Below the pieces are notes generated by a model, which made no database searches, had not been told where the DNA came from, and was given only the letters and a program-made list of their open reading frames with translations. Made by a program: the position numbers and the translations under genes. Positions 1-9,070 of a stretch of 64,000 bases of DNA are shown in pieces; position 1 is the first letter of the stretch, and each line of letters opens with the position of its first letter. This DNA is from Phaeodactylibacter sp. (GTDB taxonomy: Bacteria; Bacteroidota; Bacteroidia; Chitinophagales; Saprospiraceae): NCBI RefSeq assembly GCF_022763345.1, contig NZ_JALEGS010000111.1, positions 1 to 64,000 on the forward strand. The letters run 5' to 3'.

Positions 1-174
1 ATTCATCGTCTGGGATCTTGGATTTGCGACATCGGCCACTGACGAAGCATAGCTTGTCAGGGCAGGCGCAAGCCACTTCCCAGCGTAAATGCTGACCCGT
101 CTGCCGAAGTACCAATACGCAGGCAGGCATTAAGTAGGTTTGCTGTGGCAAACCACTTAATCGTCAGTATAACA

Positions 175-2499
175 CTACCCCTGCCGGTGTACTACCGCGG
201 CTTCAATCGTACCATTAGCAGGCAGCTCGCGGCGTTCGCCGTAAAGCATAATTTCCAGTGGCTTGTTGGTATGATTGATGATTTGCGTCTGCTCTCCGGC
301 TACTTTTACCTCCAGATAGTACCCCCGGAAGCGCACCTTAAAGGCGTAAGATTGCCAGTTTTTGGTGATGAACGGGCTGAACTGCACCGTATCATTAAAC
401 ACCCGCATACCACCGAAACCCTTGACAAAGGCCATCCAGGTACCCGCCATACTTGTAATGTGGCAGCCGTCTTCGGTATCGTTATTGTAGTCATCGAGAT
501 CAAGGCGAGCGGTGCGCAGGTACATCTCATAGGCTTTTTCCTCCCGGCCCAGCAGTGCGCCCAGGATTACGTGCACGCAGGGGGACAGTGACGACTCATG
601 CACCGTGCGTGGCTCATAGAAATCGAAATTGCGGCGAATAGTATCCGTATCGAAGTGGTCTTCGAAAAAATAAAGCCCCTGCAGTACATCAGCCTGCTTG
701 ATAAAGACCGAGCGCAAAATACGGTCCCATGACCAGTTTTGGTTAATTGGGCGGTCTTCCGGTTTCAGGTCATCCACGGTAAGCAGCTCCTTGTCGAGGA
801 AGCCATCATGCTGCACTAGAATGCCCAGCTCATCGTCCTTCGGCAGGTAGATACTACCGGCAATGTCTTTCCATTTTCCGGTCTCGGTGTTCCGGTAGAA
901 TTTAATCTTTTCTTCAATCTCCTGGTAGCGCTCCGGGTGGTTTTGCGCCACGTATTCAATGGCTTCCATGGCATACTCCAGACACCATTTGGCAATGTAG
1001 TTGGTATACCAGTTGTTGTTAACGTTGTTCTCGTACTCGTTCGGGCCGGTAACGCCGTGCATCATGTACTGCCCGTTACGCTTGGAGAAATGCACCCGTT
1101 GTGCCCAGAAACGGGCAATGCCGATAAGGACTTCCAGCCCGTACTCACTGAGGTACTCCTGCTCGCCGGTGTAGCGGATGTAGTCGTAAATGGCGTAAGC
1201 AATGGCGCCATTCCGGTGAATTTCCTCAAAGGTAATCTCCCATTCGTTGTGGGATTCCTCCCCGTTCATCGTCACCATGGGGTAGAGCGCAGCACCGTCG
1301 GTGAAGCCGAGTTTTTCGGCATTTTCGATGGCTTTTTGCAAATGCTTGTACCGGTAGACCAGCAGGTTGCGAGCCACGGACTGATCAGCGGTAGCCAGGT
1401 AGAAGGGGAAGCAGTAGGCTTCGGTGTCCCAATACGTGCTGCCCCCGTACTTCTCGCCGGTGAAGCCTTTCGGGCCGATGTTCAGGCGCTCATCCTCGCC
1501 GGTATAAGTTTGGTACAACTGGAAAATATTGAACCGGATGCCCTGCTGAGCCGCTGCATCGCCTTCGATGCGGATATCCGCTTCTTCCCATTTGTTGCCC
1601 CAGGCAATCGCCTGCTCGCGCAACAGGGACTGAAAGCCTTCTTTGTAAGCTTCCTTCACGGCCGCCTTGCAGCGGTCCATCAGTTCTTTTTTCTTATAGT
1701 TGAGAGAGGTGACATTGGCGGCATACTTGTAAATGACCGTGGTCTCCCCCTCTTTGCAGGCCAGGTCTACCGAACAGGCCACATACTTCTCTTTTTCGAT
1801 GCGGTAGGCGTCGAAGTCCACTTCCTTGCCGCCTTGTTCTATGCTGAACTTCATGCCCGTGCAAGCCTGAAAAGCGGTTTTCTTCGTTTCAGCCGTCACA
1901 TAGCCCTGCCGGCGCTTGACTTTCTTGTCGACCTCCACCCAGAATTTCTCATCGTAGTTGGAATCTTCGTTTTCGACATCAAAATCCACGTAAGGCGTAA
2001 TGTTGATGGGGCTGGAAAAGTCCAGAGGCGTGATGCGATACTCCAGGGCGGCAATCTCATCGCGAACGATACTGCAGAAACGTTTAGCTTCCACCTTCAC
2101 TCGCCGGCCGCTCTTCATTTTTGCCGTAAAGGTACGCAGCAGAAAGCCCTCCTTCATATTCAGCTCCCGGCGGAAGTCTTCCACTTTGCATTCTGCGAGG
2201 TCAAGGGCTTCCCCGTCAAAGTCAATATTGATGCCCGCCCAGTTGGAAGCATTGAGCACCTTGGCAAAGTATTCCGGATAGCCGATCTTCCACCAGCCGA
2301 CTTTAGTTTTGTCGGGGTAGTAAATGCCCGCCAGGTAGTTGCCCGGCAGGGTATCGCCGGAGTACTGCTCCTCGAAGTTGGCGCGTTGCCCGAAGCGGCC
2401 ATTGCCGATGCTGAAAATACTTTCGGAAATGCGGTTGTATTCCGGAATGAAGCCTTCTTCGATGATGCTCCACTCGTCGTGTTTCAAATATTCCTTCAT
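175..2499 (-). CDS. GH65 glycoside phosphorylase, probably maltose phosphorylase
   Basis: Cytoplasmic phosphorolysis of an alpha-glucoside, most likely maltose, to beta-glucose 1-phosphate and glucose. At 774 residues it has the usual family length: N-terminal beta-sandwich, then an (alpha/alpha)6 barrel with the conserved YWDTEAY segment and TGPNEYENNVNNNWY, whose first Glu (about residue 488) fits the catalytic acid, then a C-terminal beta-sheet domain. There is no signal peptide. It starts 20 bp after beta-phosphoglucomutase on the same strand, and that enzyme uses beta-glucose 1-phosphate. This pairing supports a beta-product phosphorylase. Trehalose or kojibiose phosphorylase cannot be excluded by reading alone. 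The rest of any sugar operon would lie outside the window. Confidence 0.93.
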   Translation of the reverse strand: MKEYLKHDEWSIIEEGFIPEYNRISESIFSIGNGRFGQRANFEEQYSGDTLPGNYLAGIYYPDKTKVGWWKIGYPEYFAKVLNASNWAGINIDFDGEALDLAECKVEDFRRELNMKEGFLLRTFTAKMKSGRRVKVEAKRFCSIVRDEIAALEYRITPLDFSSPINITPYVDFDVENEDSNYDEKFWVEVDKKVKRRQGYVTAETKKTAFQACTGMKFSIEQGGKEVDFDAYRIEKEKYVACSVDLACKEGETTVIYKYAANVTSLNYKKKELMDRCKAAVKEAYKEGFQSLLREQAIAWGNKWEEADIRIEGDAAAQQGIRFNIFQLYQTYTGEDERLNIGPKGFTGEKYGGSTYWDTEAYCFPFYLATADQSVARNLLVYRYKHLQKAIENAEKLGFTDGAALYPMVTMNGEESHNEWEITFEEIHRNGAIAYAIYDYIRYTGEQEYLSEYGLEVLIGIARFWAQRVHFSKRNGQYMMHGVTGPNEYENNVNNNWYTNYIAKWCLEYAMEAIEYVAQNHPERYQEIEEKIKFYRNTETGKWKDIAGSIYLPKDDELGILVQHDGFLDKELLTVDDLKPEDRPINQNWSWDRILRSVFIKQADVLQGLYFFEDHFDTDTIRRNFDFYEPRTVHESSLSPCVHVILGALLGREEKAYEMYLRTARLDLDDYNNDTEDGCHITSMAGTWMAFVKGFGGMRVFNDTVQFSPFITKNWQSYAFKVRFRGYYLEVKVAGEQTQIINHTNKPLEIMLYGERRELPANGTIEAAVVHRQG

Positions 2500-2519
2500 A
2501 TTGGTTTAGGCTTTTCGAA

Positions 2520-3182
2520 TTATTGAATGGCTGCTGCGGGCAGGGCCTGCAGGATATCGTTAGGGGTGAGGTTTGTAAAATCAGGTACCACATGGTGGGC
2601 GTGCTTCAGGTTGTCGCCACCTACGCCAACGGCATAGAAACCGCCGGAAAGGGCAGCGTCCACGCCTTTTTCGGCATCTTCAAAAACCACGCATTCGTCG
2701 GGCTTCAGCCCCATCGCCTCCGCGCCCATTTGAAAAACCTGCGGGTCAGGCTTGCTGCGGGTGAGTTTGTTGCCATCGATGATGACTTCGAAGCGGTCTT
2801 TCAATCCGATTTGCTCAAGGATAGTAGTGGCGTTCTTGCTGCTTGAGCCTACCGCCAGTTTCAGCCCTTGTGCTTCAGCAGCGTCCAGGAAGGGCAGTAT
2901 GCCTTCCAGTATTTCGGAATCGTCCATCTTCAGGATGTACTCCCGGTACCACTCATTTTTTTGGGTAGCCAGCTCCTGCTTTTCAGCCGCAGTTTTTTCC
3001 ACGCCGCCCCACTCCAGGATGAGATCGAGGGATTCCATACGGCTGACCCCTTTGAGCTTCTCGTTTTCTTCCTCGGTGAAATCCGAGCCCACTGCATTTG
3101 CCATTCGCCTCCAGGCGATAAAGTGATATTTGGCGGTGTCTACAATCACACCGTCCAAATCAAAAATAAAAGCTTTGATCAT
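2520..3182 (-). CDS. pgmB: Beta-phosphoglucomutase (HAD superfamily)
   Basis: Converts beta-glucose 1-phosphate, the product of the adjacent phosphorylase, to glucose 6-phosphate. The N-terminus carries the HAD motif DLDGVIVDT, with Asp8 as nucleophile and Asp10 as acid/base. A helical cap follows (YHFIAWRRMAN, KGVSRMESL), then VGSSSKN (motif II), KPDPQVFQMGAE (motif III) and FEDAEKGVDAA (motif IV), the set expected of this subfamily. I chose the ATG giving MIKAFIFDLDG (220 residues); a TTG nine bases upstream would add three residues. It is first in a two-gene operon with the phosphorylase. Confidence 0.92.
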   Translation of the reverse strand: MIKAFIFDLDGVIVDTAKYHFIAWRRMANAVGSDFTEEENEKLKGVSRMESLDLILEWGGVEKTAAEKQELATQKNEWYREYILKMDDSEILEGILPFLDAAEAQGLKLAVGSSSKNATTILEQIGLKDRFEVIIDGNKLTRSKPDPQVFQMGAEAMGLKPDECVVFEDAEKGVDAALSGGFYAVGVGGDNLKHAHHVVPDFTNLTPNDILQALPAAAIQ

Positions 3183-3347
3183 GCTTAACAATTCGTATTT
3201 GCGCCCTAAGATAAGGGATTTTTTGAGGGCGGGAAAGGATAGTGTTTTAATTACACTTAGAAAACAAATAATGTAAAACTAGCAGAATTTCCCGAACGAC
3301 TTAATTGTGACGCGTTACTCATTTCGGTATCATCTTAAGTGTACCTG

Positions 3348-3683
3348 TCAAACAATTTCAAGAATACCGTGCTGCTCACTCTCGCTTAATGCCAATATTT
3401 GCTGTCGATTACGAATAATCAATTCCTGAATATGACTAGTAGATTGGTTACCAATCCTAAGTAAAACGATTTTCGGCGGAAATCCTTTTTGGGCTAAAAA
3501 GTGATAAAAATCGTCGTCATTTGTCACAATAATAGCATCATTAGCTTTCGCCCAATTCCATATTTCGAAATCACTAGCAGGTATAGGAAGCCCGCACTTT
3601 TCTACATGATGGATTTGTTCGAAGTGAGGCGTAAGCAACCTTATTAGTCGCCAGGAAATATTGGCATCTAACAATAAATTCAT
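3348..3683 (-). CDS. DUF5615 PIN-like toxin component
   Basis: Small 111-residue protein opening with MNLLLDANIS, the acidic first strand of PIN-like nucleases, and containing IIVTNDDDFYHF, the second acidic cluster. This pattern is typical of the DUF5615 family, usually paired with DUF433 proteins as toxin-antitoxin-like modules. It begins one base after the upstream DUF433 gene, so the two are translationally linked. The pair is visibly more AT-rich than the flanking metabolic genes, which fits acquisition by transfer. RNase activity is inferred from the family, not shown. Confidence 0.85.
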   Translation of the reverse strand: MNLLLDANISWRLIRLLTPHFEQIHHVEKCGLPIPASDFEIWNWAKANDAIIVTNDDDFYHFLAQKGFPPKIVLLRIGNQSTSHIQELIIRNRQQILALSESEQHGILEIV

Positions 3684-3684
3684 T

Positions 3685-3912
3685 TCAGGCAGCTATGATC
3701 TGAGAAACCTGCTCTCTATAAGCTGCAAAGGATAATGCAGCCAAAATATGCTCCTGACGGAGAGAAGGAAAGTCATTCAAAATATCCTCATAACTCATAC
3801 CTGATGCCAGCCATTGCAAAATATCTCCAACAGCAATTCTAGTCCCTTTAATGCAAGGCTTGCCAAAGCGGATATTAGGATTGATACTTATGTATTGTTG
3901 AAGGTTTTCCAT
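3685..3912 (-). CDS. DUF433 antitoxin-like protein
   Basis: A 75-residue protein with the DUF433 signature: NPNIRFGKPCIKGTRIAVGD, then a short helical segment (ILQWLASGMSYEDILNDFP) resembling a winged-helix DNA-binding fold, and a C-terminal helix. It is the first gene of the pair with the DUF5615 protein, the usual antitoxin-first order, and would be expected to bind its partner and the shared promoter. The roughly 250 bp upstream is AT-rich and contains no gene that I can support. Confidence 0.85.
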   Translation of the reverse strand: MENLQQYISINPNIRFGKPCIKGTRIAVGDILQWLASGMSYEDILNDFPSLRQEHILAALSFAAYREQVSQIIAA

Positions 3913-4168
3913 TTTTATATTTACTATTCACTTGATTGAAACTATAATAGAGTCAAGATAATTCATTCCTGACTAAAAACAAAGTCTCAACAGTTGCCTG
4001 TTTTTGGATTATACTGACTTCAGGATGTTTTCAACTTAAAGACATCTTTGAAAAAGAAACAGCCAAGGCTGAGGTTGAGCTTTAAGCATGGAAGCGCAAA
4101 TGTAAAAGCTTCGAAAAACCTACTAAAAGCCCAACATCAACCCTGACATGTCTGATAGACTTGAGTGC

Positions 4169-5356
4169 TTAAATCACCCCCAGCTCCTTCCCCACCTTCG
4201 TGAAGGCAGCAATCGCCTTATCCAGGTGCACCCGGTCATGAGCAGCCGATAGTTGCGTCCGGATACGGGCTTTGCCCTTAGGAACCACAGGATAGAAGAA
4301 GCCGATCACGTAGATGCCTTCATCGAGCAGGCGGTTGGCGAAGTCCTGCGACAGCTTGGCATCGTACAGCATAATGGGCACGATGGGCGCCTCCCCGGGC
4401 AGAATATCGAAACCAGCAGCAGTCATTTCTTTGCGGAAGTAGGTGGTATTGTCCTCCAGCTTGTCGCGCAGCTCGGTAGACTTGCTCAGGATGTCAAACA
4501 CCTCAATGGAAGCGCCCACAATAGCCGGTGCGAGGGTATTGGAAAACAGGTATGGGCGGGAACGCTGCCGCAGCATGTCCACAATTTCTTTCTTCGCTGC
4601 TGTAAAGCCACCGGAAGCACCGCCCAGTGCCTTGCCAAGCGTACCGGTGATGATGTCCACCCGGCCCATAACGTTATGGAATTCATGAGTACCCCGGCCG
4701 GTCTTGCCGATAAAGCCGGTGGCGTGGCAATCATCCACCATTACCATGGCGTCATACTTGTCTGCCAGGTCGCAAATTTCATTCAGTTTAGCAATATCCC
4801 CATCCATAGAAAACACCCCATCCGTCGCGATCAGGCGGCGGCGGGATGACTGGGCCTCCTTGAGTTTTTCCTCCAGGTCAGCCATATCGCTGTGCTTGTA
4901 GCGGTAACGGGATGCTTTGCACAGGCGGATGCCGTCAATAATGGAAGCATGGTTGAGCTCGTCCGAGATGATGGCGTCCTCTTTAGTGAGCAGGGGCTCA
5001 AATAACCCGCCATTGGCATCAAAAGCCGCTGCGTAGAGGATGGTGTCTTCCATGCCCAGGAAATCGGCGATTTTGCGCTCCAGCTCCTTATGGATGTCCT
5101 GCGTACCACAAATAAACCGCACGCTAGACATCCCAAACCCATGGGTATCGATAGCATCCTTGGCGGCTTTGAGGATATCCGGATGGGACGATAGCCCGAG
5201 GTAATTATTGGCACAGAAGTTCAGGACTTCCCCCGTGCTCTGTGTCTTGATAGCCGCCGATTGCGGAGTCGTGATGATCCGCTCTTCCTTGTACAGGCCG
5301 GCTTCTTTGATTTCGCTCAGTTCCTGCTCCAGGGCAGGCTCTACATTCTTATACAT
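4169..5356 (-). CDS. kbl: Glycine C-acetyltransferase (2-amino-3-ketobutyrate CoA ligase)
   Basis: PLP enzyme that cleaves 2-amino-3-oxobutyrate with CoA into glycine and acetyl-CoA, the second step of threonine catabolism. It has 395 residues, normal for the alpha-oxoamine synthase family. Visible features are NFCANNYLGLSSHP near the N-terminus, DDCHATGFIG (PLP-contacting Asp and His), and TGTLGKALGGASGG with the Schiff-base Lys at about residue 242. It follows the threonine dehydrogenase gene by 33 bp on the same strand, which argues for kbl over the related 8-amino-7-oxononanoate or serine palmitoyl transferases. Confidence 0.95.
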   Translation of the reverse strand: MYKNVEPALEQELSEIKEAGLYKEERIITTPQSAAIKTQSTGEVLNFCANNYLGLSSHPDILKAAKDAIDTHGFGMSSVRFICGTQDIHKELERKIADFLGMEDTILYAAAFDANGGLFEPLLTKEDAIISDELNHASIIDGIRLCKASRYRYKHSDMADLEEKLKEAQSSRRRLIATDGVFSMDGDIAKLNEICDLADKYDAMVMVDDCHATGFIGKTGRGTHEFHNVMGRVDIITGTLGKALGGASGGFTAAKKEIVDMLRQRSRPYLFSNTLAPAIVGASIEVFDILSKSTELRDKLEDNTTYFRKEMTAAGFDILPGEAPIVPIMLYDAKLSQDFANRLLDEGIYVIGFFYPVVPKGKARIRTQLSAAHDRVHLDKAIAAFTKVGKELGVI

Positions 5357-5389
5357 AAGTTGAAGTTGAGTGCTTTAGAAATTGAATAA

Positions 5390-6340
5390 TTATAATGCCG
5401 CGGATGCCATTTCCCGCAAATTAGCGAGCATATCTCTGGTCATATTCGGGAGGTCGTAGGCAGGCTTCCAGCCCCAATCAGCCCGGGCCTCTGCGTCATC
5501 AATATTTTCCGGCCAGCTTTCGGCAATCTGCTGCCGGAAATCGGGCTCGTAGGCGACTTCAAAACCAGGCACTTCTGCCTGAATGGCAGCAGTAATTTCA
5601 GCGGGTGTGAAGTTCATGCCAGAGATGTTGTAGGAGGTCCTGATTTTGATCTGTTCTGCCGGGGCATCCATAATTTCTATGGTAGCCCGCACCGCATCGT
5701 CCATGTACATCATGGGCAGGCGGGCGTGGTCAGCCAGGAAGCAGGTGTAGCGCTCCCCGCGTACGGCATGATGAAAGATATCCACCGCATAGTCTGTGGT
5801 GCCGCCCCCCGGCATCGACTGATAGCCCACGATGCCCGGATAGCGCACCGAGCGCACGTCGACGCCAAACTTTTGGTAAAAATAATTGCTCCAGTGCTCG
5901 CCGGCTACCTTACTGATGCCATAGACGGTCTGCGGCTGCAGTACCGCATGCTGGGGGGTGTCAATTTTGGGCGTTTCCCCACCGTACACTGCAATAGAGC
6001 TGGGGTTGAAGACTTTGCAGCCAAATTTTTTAGCCGCTTCCAGGACATTGAACAGGCCCGACATATTGACCTCCCAGGCCCACTGTGGATTCAGCTCGCC
6101 TTTGGCCGATAGAATAGCAGCAAGGTGATAAATCTGGGTGACGCCCCTGCTCCCGACAAGCTCGAACATCGCATTGCGGTCGAGCACATCAAGGGTTTCA
6201 AAAGGGAAATCGTAAGCGGCCGGCTCGCGGATGTCTGTAGACAGGACATTAGCGGTGCCAAACCGTTCACGAAGGGCTTGCCCGAGCACGGTACCGATCT
6301 GGCCGTTCGCGCCCGTAATGAGGATGGTTTCGGTTTTCAT
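5390..6340 (-). CDS. L-threonine 3-dehydrogenase, SDR type
   Basis: NAD-dependent oxidation of threonine to 2-amino-3-oxobutyrate, feeding the downstream Kbl. At 316 residues it belongs to the extended short-chain dehydrogenase type, not the zinc alcohol-dehydrogenase type of E. coli Tdh. The N-terminus has the Rossmann motif ITGANGQIG, followed by the DVLDRNAM adenine-side segment, NPSSIAVYG with the catalytic Ser, and YGISK with Tyr140 and Lys144. It is the first gene of the threonine operon. Confidence 0.93.
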   Translation of the reverse strand: MKTETILITGANGQIGTVLGQALRERFGTANVLSTDIREPAAYDFPFETLDVLDRNAMFELVGSRGVTQIYHLAAILSAKGELNPQWAWEVNMSGLFNVLEAAKKFGCKVFNPSSIAVYGGETPKIDTPQHAVLQPQTVYGISKVAGEHWSNYFYQKFGVDVRSVRYPGIVGYQSMPGGGTTDYAVDIFHHAVRGERYTCFLADHARLPMMYMDDAVRATIEIMDAPAEQIKIRTSYNISGMNFTPAEITAAIQAEVPGFEVAYEPDFRQQIAESWPENIDDAEARADWGWKPAYDLPNMTRDMLANLREMASAAL

Positions 6341-6438
6341 ATAATTTGGTCAGTGCTATAAAATACTTCGGCTTTTCATGGTTAGATGAACCGCCTACAG
6401 CTTAATAACGCAGTAAAACAGCTGCGGTTTTGGTTATC

Positions 6439-6891
6439 TTAGCCCGGGTCCGGAACAACGTCCAGAAACCGGTAGCTCTTTGCTTCGTAGTCCATCCAGC
6501 AGCAGTAGTTTTCCCGCCCGTTGGTGACCATAAGGTAGGGCACCTGCAGGCTGGAATTGTACCAGGAGACCTGCTCAAATACCGCCTGACTAATCTTTAC
6601 CTGCGGTGCCTTGCACTCAATAAGCAGGTAGGGCTTTACCTCTTTATCATAAACCAGCAGATCGAACCTGCGGTCCAGGGTATTGACCTTCAGCCCCCGC
6701 TCCATGGAAATGCGGTTGCTGTTGTATCCCCGCTCCTGCAAAAGGTACTCCAGTACCAGCTGCCGTACCATCTCCTCAGGCTGCAGCACCAGCCACTTTT
6801 TGCGGATGCGGTCAAAGATAAACCGTTTATCGGCCTGCCGCTTCACCCGAAGCTGATCTTTGTAACGGAGCAAGTCAATATGTATCTCCAT
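6439..6891 (-). CDS. Type I restriction HsdR N-terminal domain-like protein
   Basis: Stand-alone 150-residue protein resembling the N-terminal nuclease domain of HsdR. After RKKWLVLQPEEMVRQ and an EYLLQERGY helix it shows RFDLLVYD, then LLIECKAP, a PD-(D/E)XK-type metal-binding arrangement. No helicase, specificity or methylase gene lies nearby, so it is not part of a local restriction system. Such solitary proteins are frequent in Bacteroidota and their role is unknown. It lies 9 bp downstream of the DUF1028 gene and may simply be co-transcribed. Confidence 0.8.
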   Translation of the reverse strand: MEIHIDLLRYKDQLRVKRQADKRFIFDRIRKKWLVLQPEEMVRQLVLEYLLQERGYNSNRISMERGLKVNTLDRRFDLLVYDKEVKPYLLIECKAPQVKISQAVFEQVSWYNSSLQVPYLMVTNGRENYCCWMDYEAKSYRFLDVVPDPG

Positions 6892-6900
6892 GCAGCGGGG

Positions 6901-7917
6901 TTATCGTACCATTACTTTTTCCTGTGTTAGGACCTGTCCCTGTGGGCTGTGCAGGCAAATCCAGTAAACGCCGGCCTGTTCTGGGAGCCTTACCGTATTG
7001 CGGCCCGCTTGTACCGGTAGCTGCCCCAATTGCTGCCCGGCGGTATTGTACCAGGCTATTGAAAGCGCCTCCTGTTCGGCTCCGCTAATGAAGACCTCAA
7101 CTACTGATTGAGTAGGGTTTGGAAAAACACTGAATTCGTAGGTATCTGTCACCTCCTCATCAGAGGTCAGCAGCCAGGCATCAAACAAAGCCTGAAGGGA
7201 ATCGATTGGCTCCACGCCAGCAGGCGCTTCCGCTACATTGAGCTCCAGCCAGGGGTTATCCGGATCGTCATCTGGCTTAAACACCCGCAAAAAGGCAGAA
7301 GTGGAAGATGTACCGGCATCCAGGCAGCGGGCATCCGCTCCGGGGATATTAGCACCCTGCATGGCGGCCATGAGGCGTTCGGCAAGGGTGCCTTCTGTAT
7401 TTAGAAATCCTGCTTCCATGCCCTCCAGTACTTCCGGGCCTAGCAGAATGTTCCCCTGTATCGCATAGTTAGCTCCGAGGAGGTGCCCCTTCCAGTCGTC
7501 TGCATTCTGACCGGTGAAAGCTGCTACTTCCGGTTCCCCCATAGCATTCAGAGCCGCTACACCGTACTGCCGGTATTCCGGATTGAAATTCTGCGAAAAG
7601 CAGGCATCATTCGCGACCAGCCAGTCGATGACTTCCTGCGGCGTATTGCCTTCGGACAAGCGGGCCACGCCATTATCCAAATTGATGTGGGGATTGACAC
7701 AAATATAAGCCTGTGCATTAATCCCGCCCCGGCCCGGAATAATCCCACTCAGCAAAATCACCCCGCCCAGGCTGCCAATGCCTTCCACGCAAGTGGCACC
7801 TGCACTGCCCACCTCACCCGTAGCTGGATCAACAGCCACAATCGAGAAAGTATCCTGTGACCAGGCGCTTTGCACAAGCAACAGGGACAGCAGCCCTATT
7901 CTAATTATCAATTTCAT
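6901..7917 (-). CDS. Secreted DUF1028 protein with T9SS sorting domain
   Basis: A signal peptide (ending near VQSAWSQ) precedes a DUF1028 domain that starts TFSIVAVDPATGEVGSAGATC, the conserved opening of this Ntn-hydrolase-like family. The domain runs to about residue 235. A linker with acidic residues leads to a C-terminal type IX sorting domain beginning FSVFPNPTQSVVEV and ending VLTQEKVMVR. The family may act as amidohydrolases, but the substrate is unknown. The start codon lies one base past the stop of the upstream Omp28-like gene, so the two are probably co-transcribed and both exported. Confidence 0.85.
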   Translation of the reverse strand: MKLIIRIGLLSLLLVQSAWSQDTFSIVAVDPATGEVGSAGATCVEGIGSLGGVILLSGIIPGRGGINAQAYICVNPHINLDNGVARLSEGNTPQEVIDWLVANDACFSQNFNPEYRQYGVAALNAMGEPEVAAFTGQNADDWKGHLLGANYAIQGNILLGPEVLEGMEAGFLNTEGTLAERLMAAMQGANIPGADARCLDAGTSSTSAFLRVFKPDDDPDNPWLELNVAEAPAGVEPIDSLQALFDAWLLTSDEEVTDTYEFSVFPNPTQSVVEVFISGAEQEALSIAWYNTAGQQLGQLPVQAGRNTVRLPEQAGVYWICLHSPQGQVLTQEKVMVR

Positions 7918-7918
7918 A

Positions 7919-8992
7919 CTATTGGATGATCAGTTTACGGTTTATGGTTTCCAATCCATCGGTCAGCTGAAGCCAGTAAGCCCCGGCAGCCAACTGCAAG
8001 CGGGGCAGCGCTAAGGCATGTTGCCCGGCTGCCAATGCTCCGCTGAACAGTGTGCGCACCTGCTGCCCGTTGCTATTTATGAGCACCACCTGAGCATTGG
8101 GGATAGACTGTTGAAGCTCAATCGATACGGTCATATCAGACGCAGCCGGCGTTGGGAAAACCTTAAGGCTGACCCGGGATTCAAAATCAGGAACAGCCGT
8201 CAGCATCGTCTCCCGTACCTGATTGGTGTTGAGCACCTCAAACCCTCCGGCATTGCCACGCCAGAGTACAGCAGCTACGATGAGGCTGTTGTTGCCCAGG
8301 TTATCCGTATTGATCTCCTGTGCCTGCAGGTCAGAGATTGCTATGCTGTAGCGCTTGTTTACTTCATCGCCGGCATTAGCGCCACCATTGGCAATGGTTT
8401 CCCCGAAAGCGGTGCCTGTCATGGAATGGCGGAGGATGTTTTTGTGCTCTGCCATAGCGCCCTGACCGGATTGAGTAGCAATAACGTCAGGCTCGATGAG
8501 ATAGACCGCCAGATTAACCGACTCCCCGTCAAAGCCTTCAAAAAAACGAGTCTTCGTCTGCACGATGAGGCTGTCCTCAGTGGCTTCCGCCAACAGCCCG
8601 GTTTGGGCTACGGGTGGTACTTCATTGAAATCATCAACTGCTGTGGCTGCATCCTGACGAACCGTTGCGATATTGGTGCTCGTAACGCCGAGGTTTTCCG
8701 TATTCAGGAAGAAAACCGGCTGCCCGAAGCCACCGAGTGCGGTTGTGAGTTCATTGGAGACACTGTTGGTCAGTATGCTGCTGCCAAAGTGAGCGGCTAT
8801 AACCAGTGCCTCCGACTGATTATCTTCGAGCAGGTCGCGGAACAGTTCCCAGCCATACCCCCCGCATTTGGGGCACCAGGTGGCGGTACGCTTGGTGATG
8901 AGCGGGTGATGGGTCTGAGGGACTTCAATCTCCTGTGCCAGCAGCGGCAAGGTCAAAACAAACAGGAAAAAAAGTAGAAATGATCGTTTCAT
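7919..8992 (-). CDS. Omp28-like secreted protein with T9SS sorting domain
   Basis: The ATG giving MKRSFLLFFLFVLTLPLLAQ was chosen because it places a clean signal peptide at the N-terminus; the frame stays open further upstream into the MATE gene. The mature part begins with a thioredoxin-like region (ATWCPKCGGYGWE, a CxxC pair). It then resembles Omp28-related outer membrane proteins, with FGQPVFFLN and a variable beta-rich middle. The C-terminus is a type IX sorting domain (VFPTPAASDMTVSI to LETINRKLIIQ). Function is unknown; a surface disulfide role is only suggested by the CxxC pair. Confidence 0.8.
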   Translation of the reverse strand: MKRSFLLFFLFVLTLPLLAQEIEVPQTHHPLITKRTATWCPKCGGYGWELFRDLLEDNQSEALVIAAHFGSSILTNSVSNELTTALGGFGQPVFFLNTENLGVTSTNIATVRQDAATAVDDFNEVPPVAQTGLLAEATEDSLIVQTKTRFFEGFDGESVNLAVYLIEPDVIATQSGQGAMAEHKNILRHSMTGTAFGETIANGGANAGDEVNKRYSIAISDLQAQEINTDNLGNNSLIVAAVLWRGNAGGFEVLNTNQVRETMLTAVPDFESRVSLKVFPTPAASDMTVSIELQQSIPNAQVVLINSNGQQVRTLFSGALAAGQHALALPRLQLAAGAYWLQLTDGLETINRKLIIQ

Positions 8993-9034
8993 AGCAAGCA
9001 TTATTTTGAGGTAAAAGTACGGGGAATTCCGGCA

Positions 9035-9070
9035 ATAAAAAACCATGGGGCTACACTTCCAGCCCATGCC
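9035..9070 (-). terminator. Rho-independent terminator of the MATE gene
   Basis: Read on the minus strand, CATGGGCT pairs with AGCCCCATG (one bulged C), followed by GGTTTTTTATT. The stop codon of the MATE gene lies inside the hairpin. It separates the MATE gene from the Omp28-like operon. Confidence 0.6.

Noticed and set aside
1..174. A gene or RNA before the phosphorylase gene
   Set aside because: No frame or structure in these bases resembles a known product, and the left edge of the window cuts the region.
937..2526. 529-codon open frame opposite the phosphorylase gene
   Set aside because: It mirrors the GH65 gene, its product has no domain pattern and is rich in Val and Phe from complementing acidic codons. 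An antisense shadow.
6439..6891. Restriction-modification locus
   Set aside because: Only an HsdR N-terminal-like protein is present. No methylase, specificity or helicase gene lies nearby.
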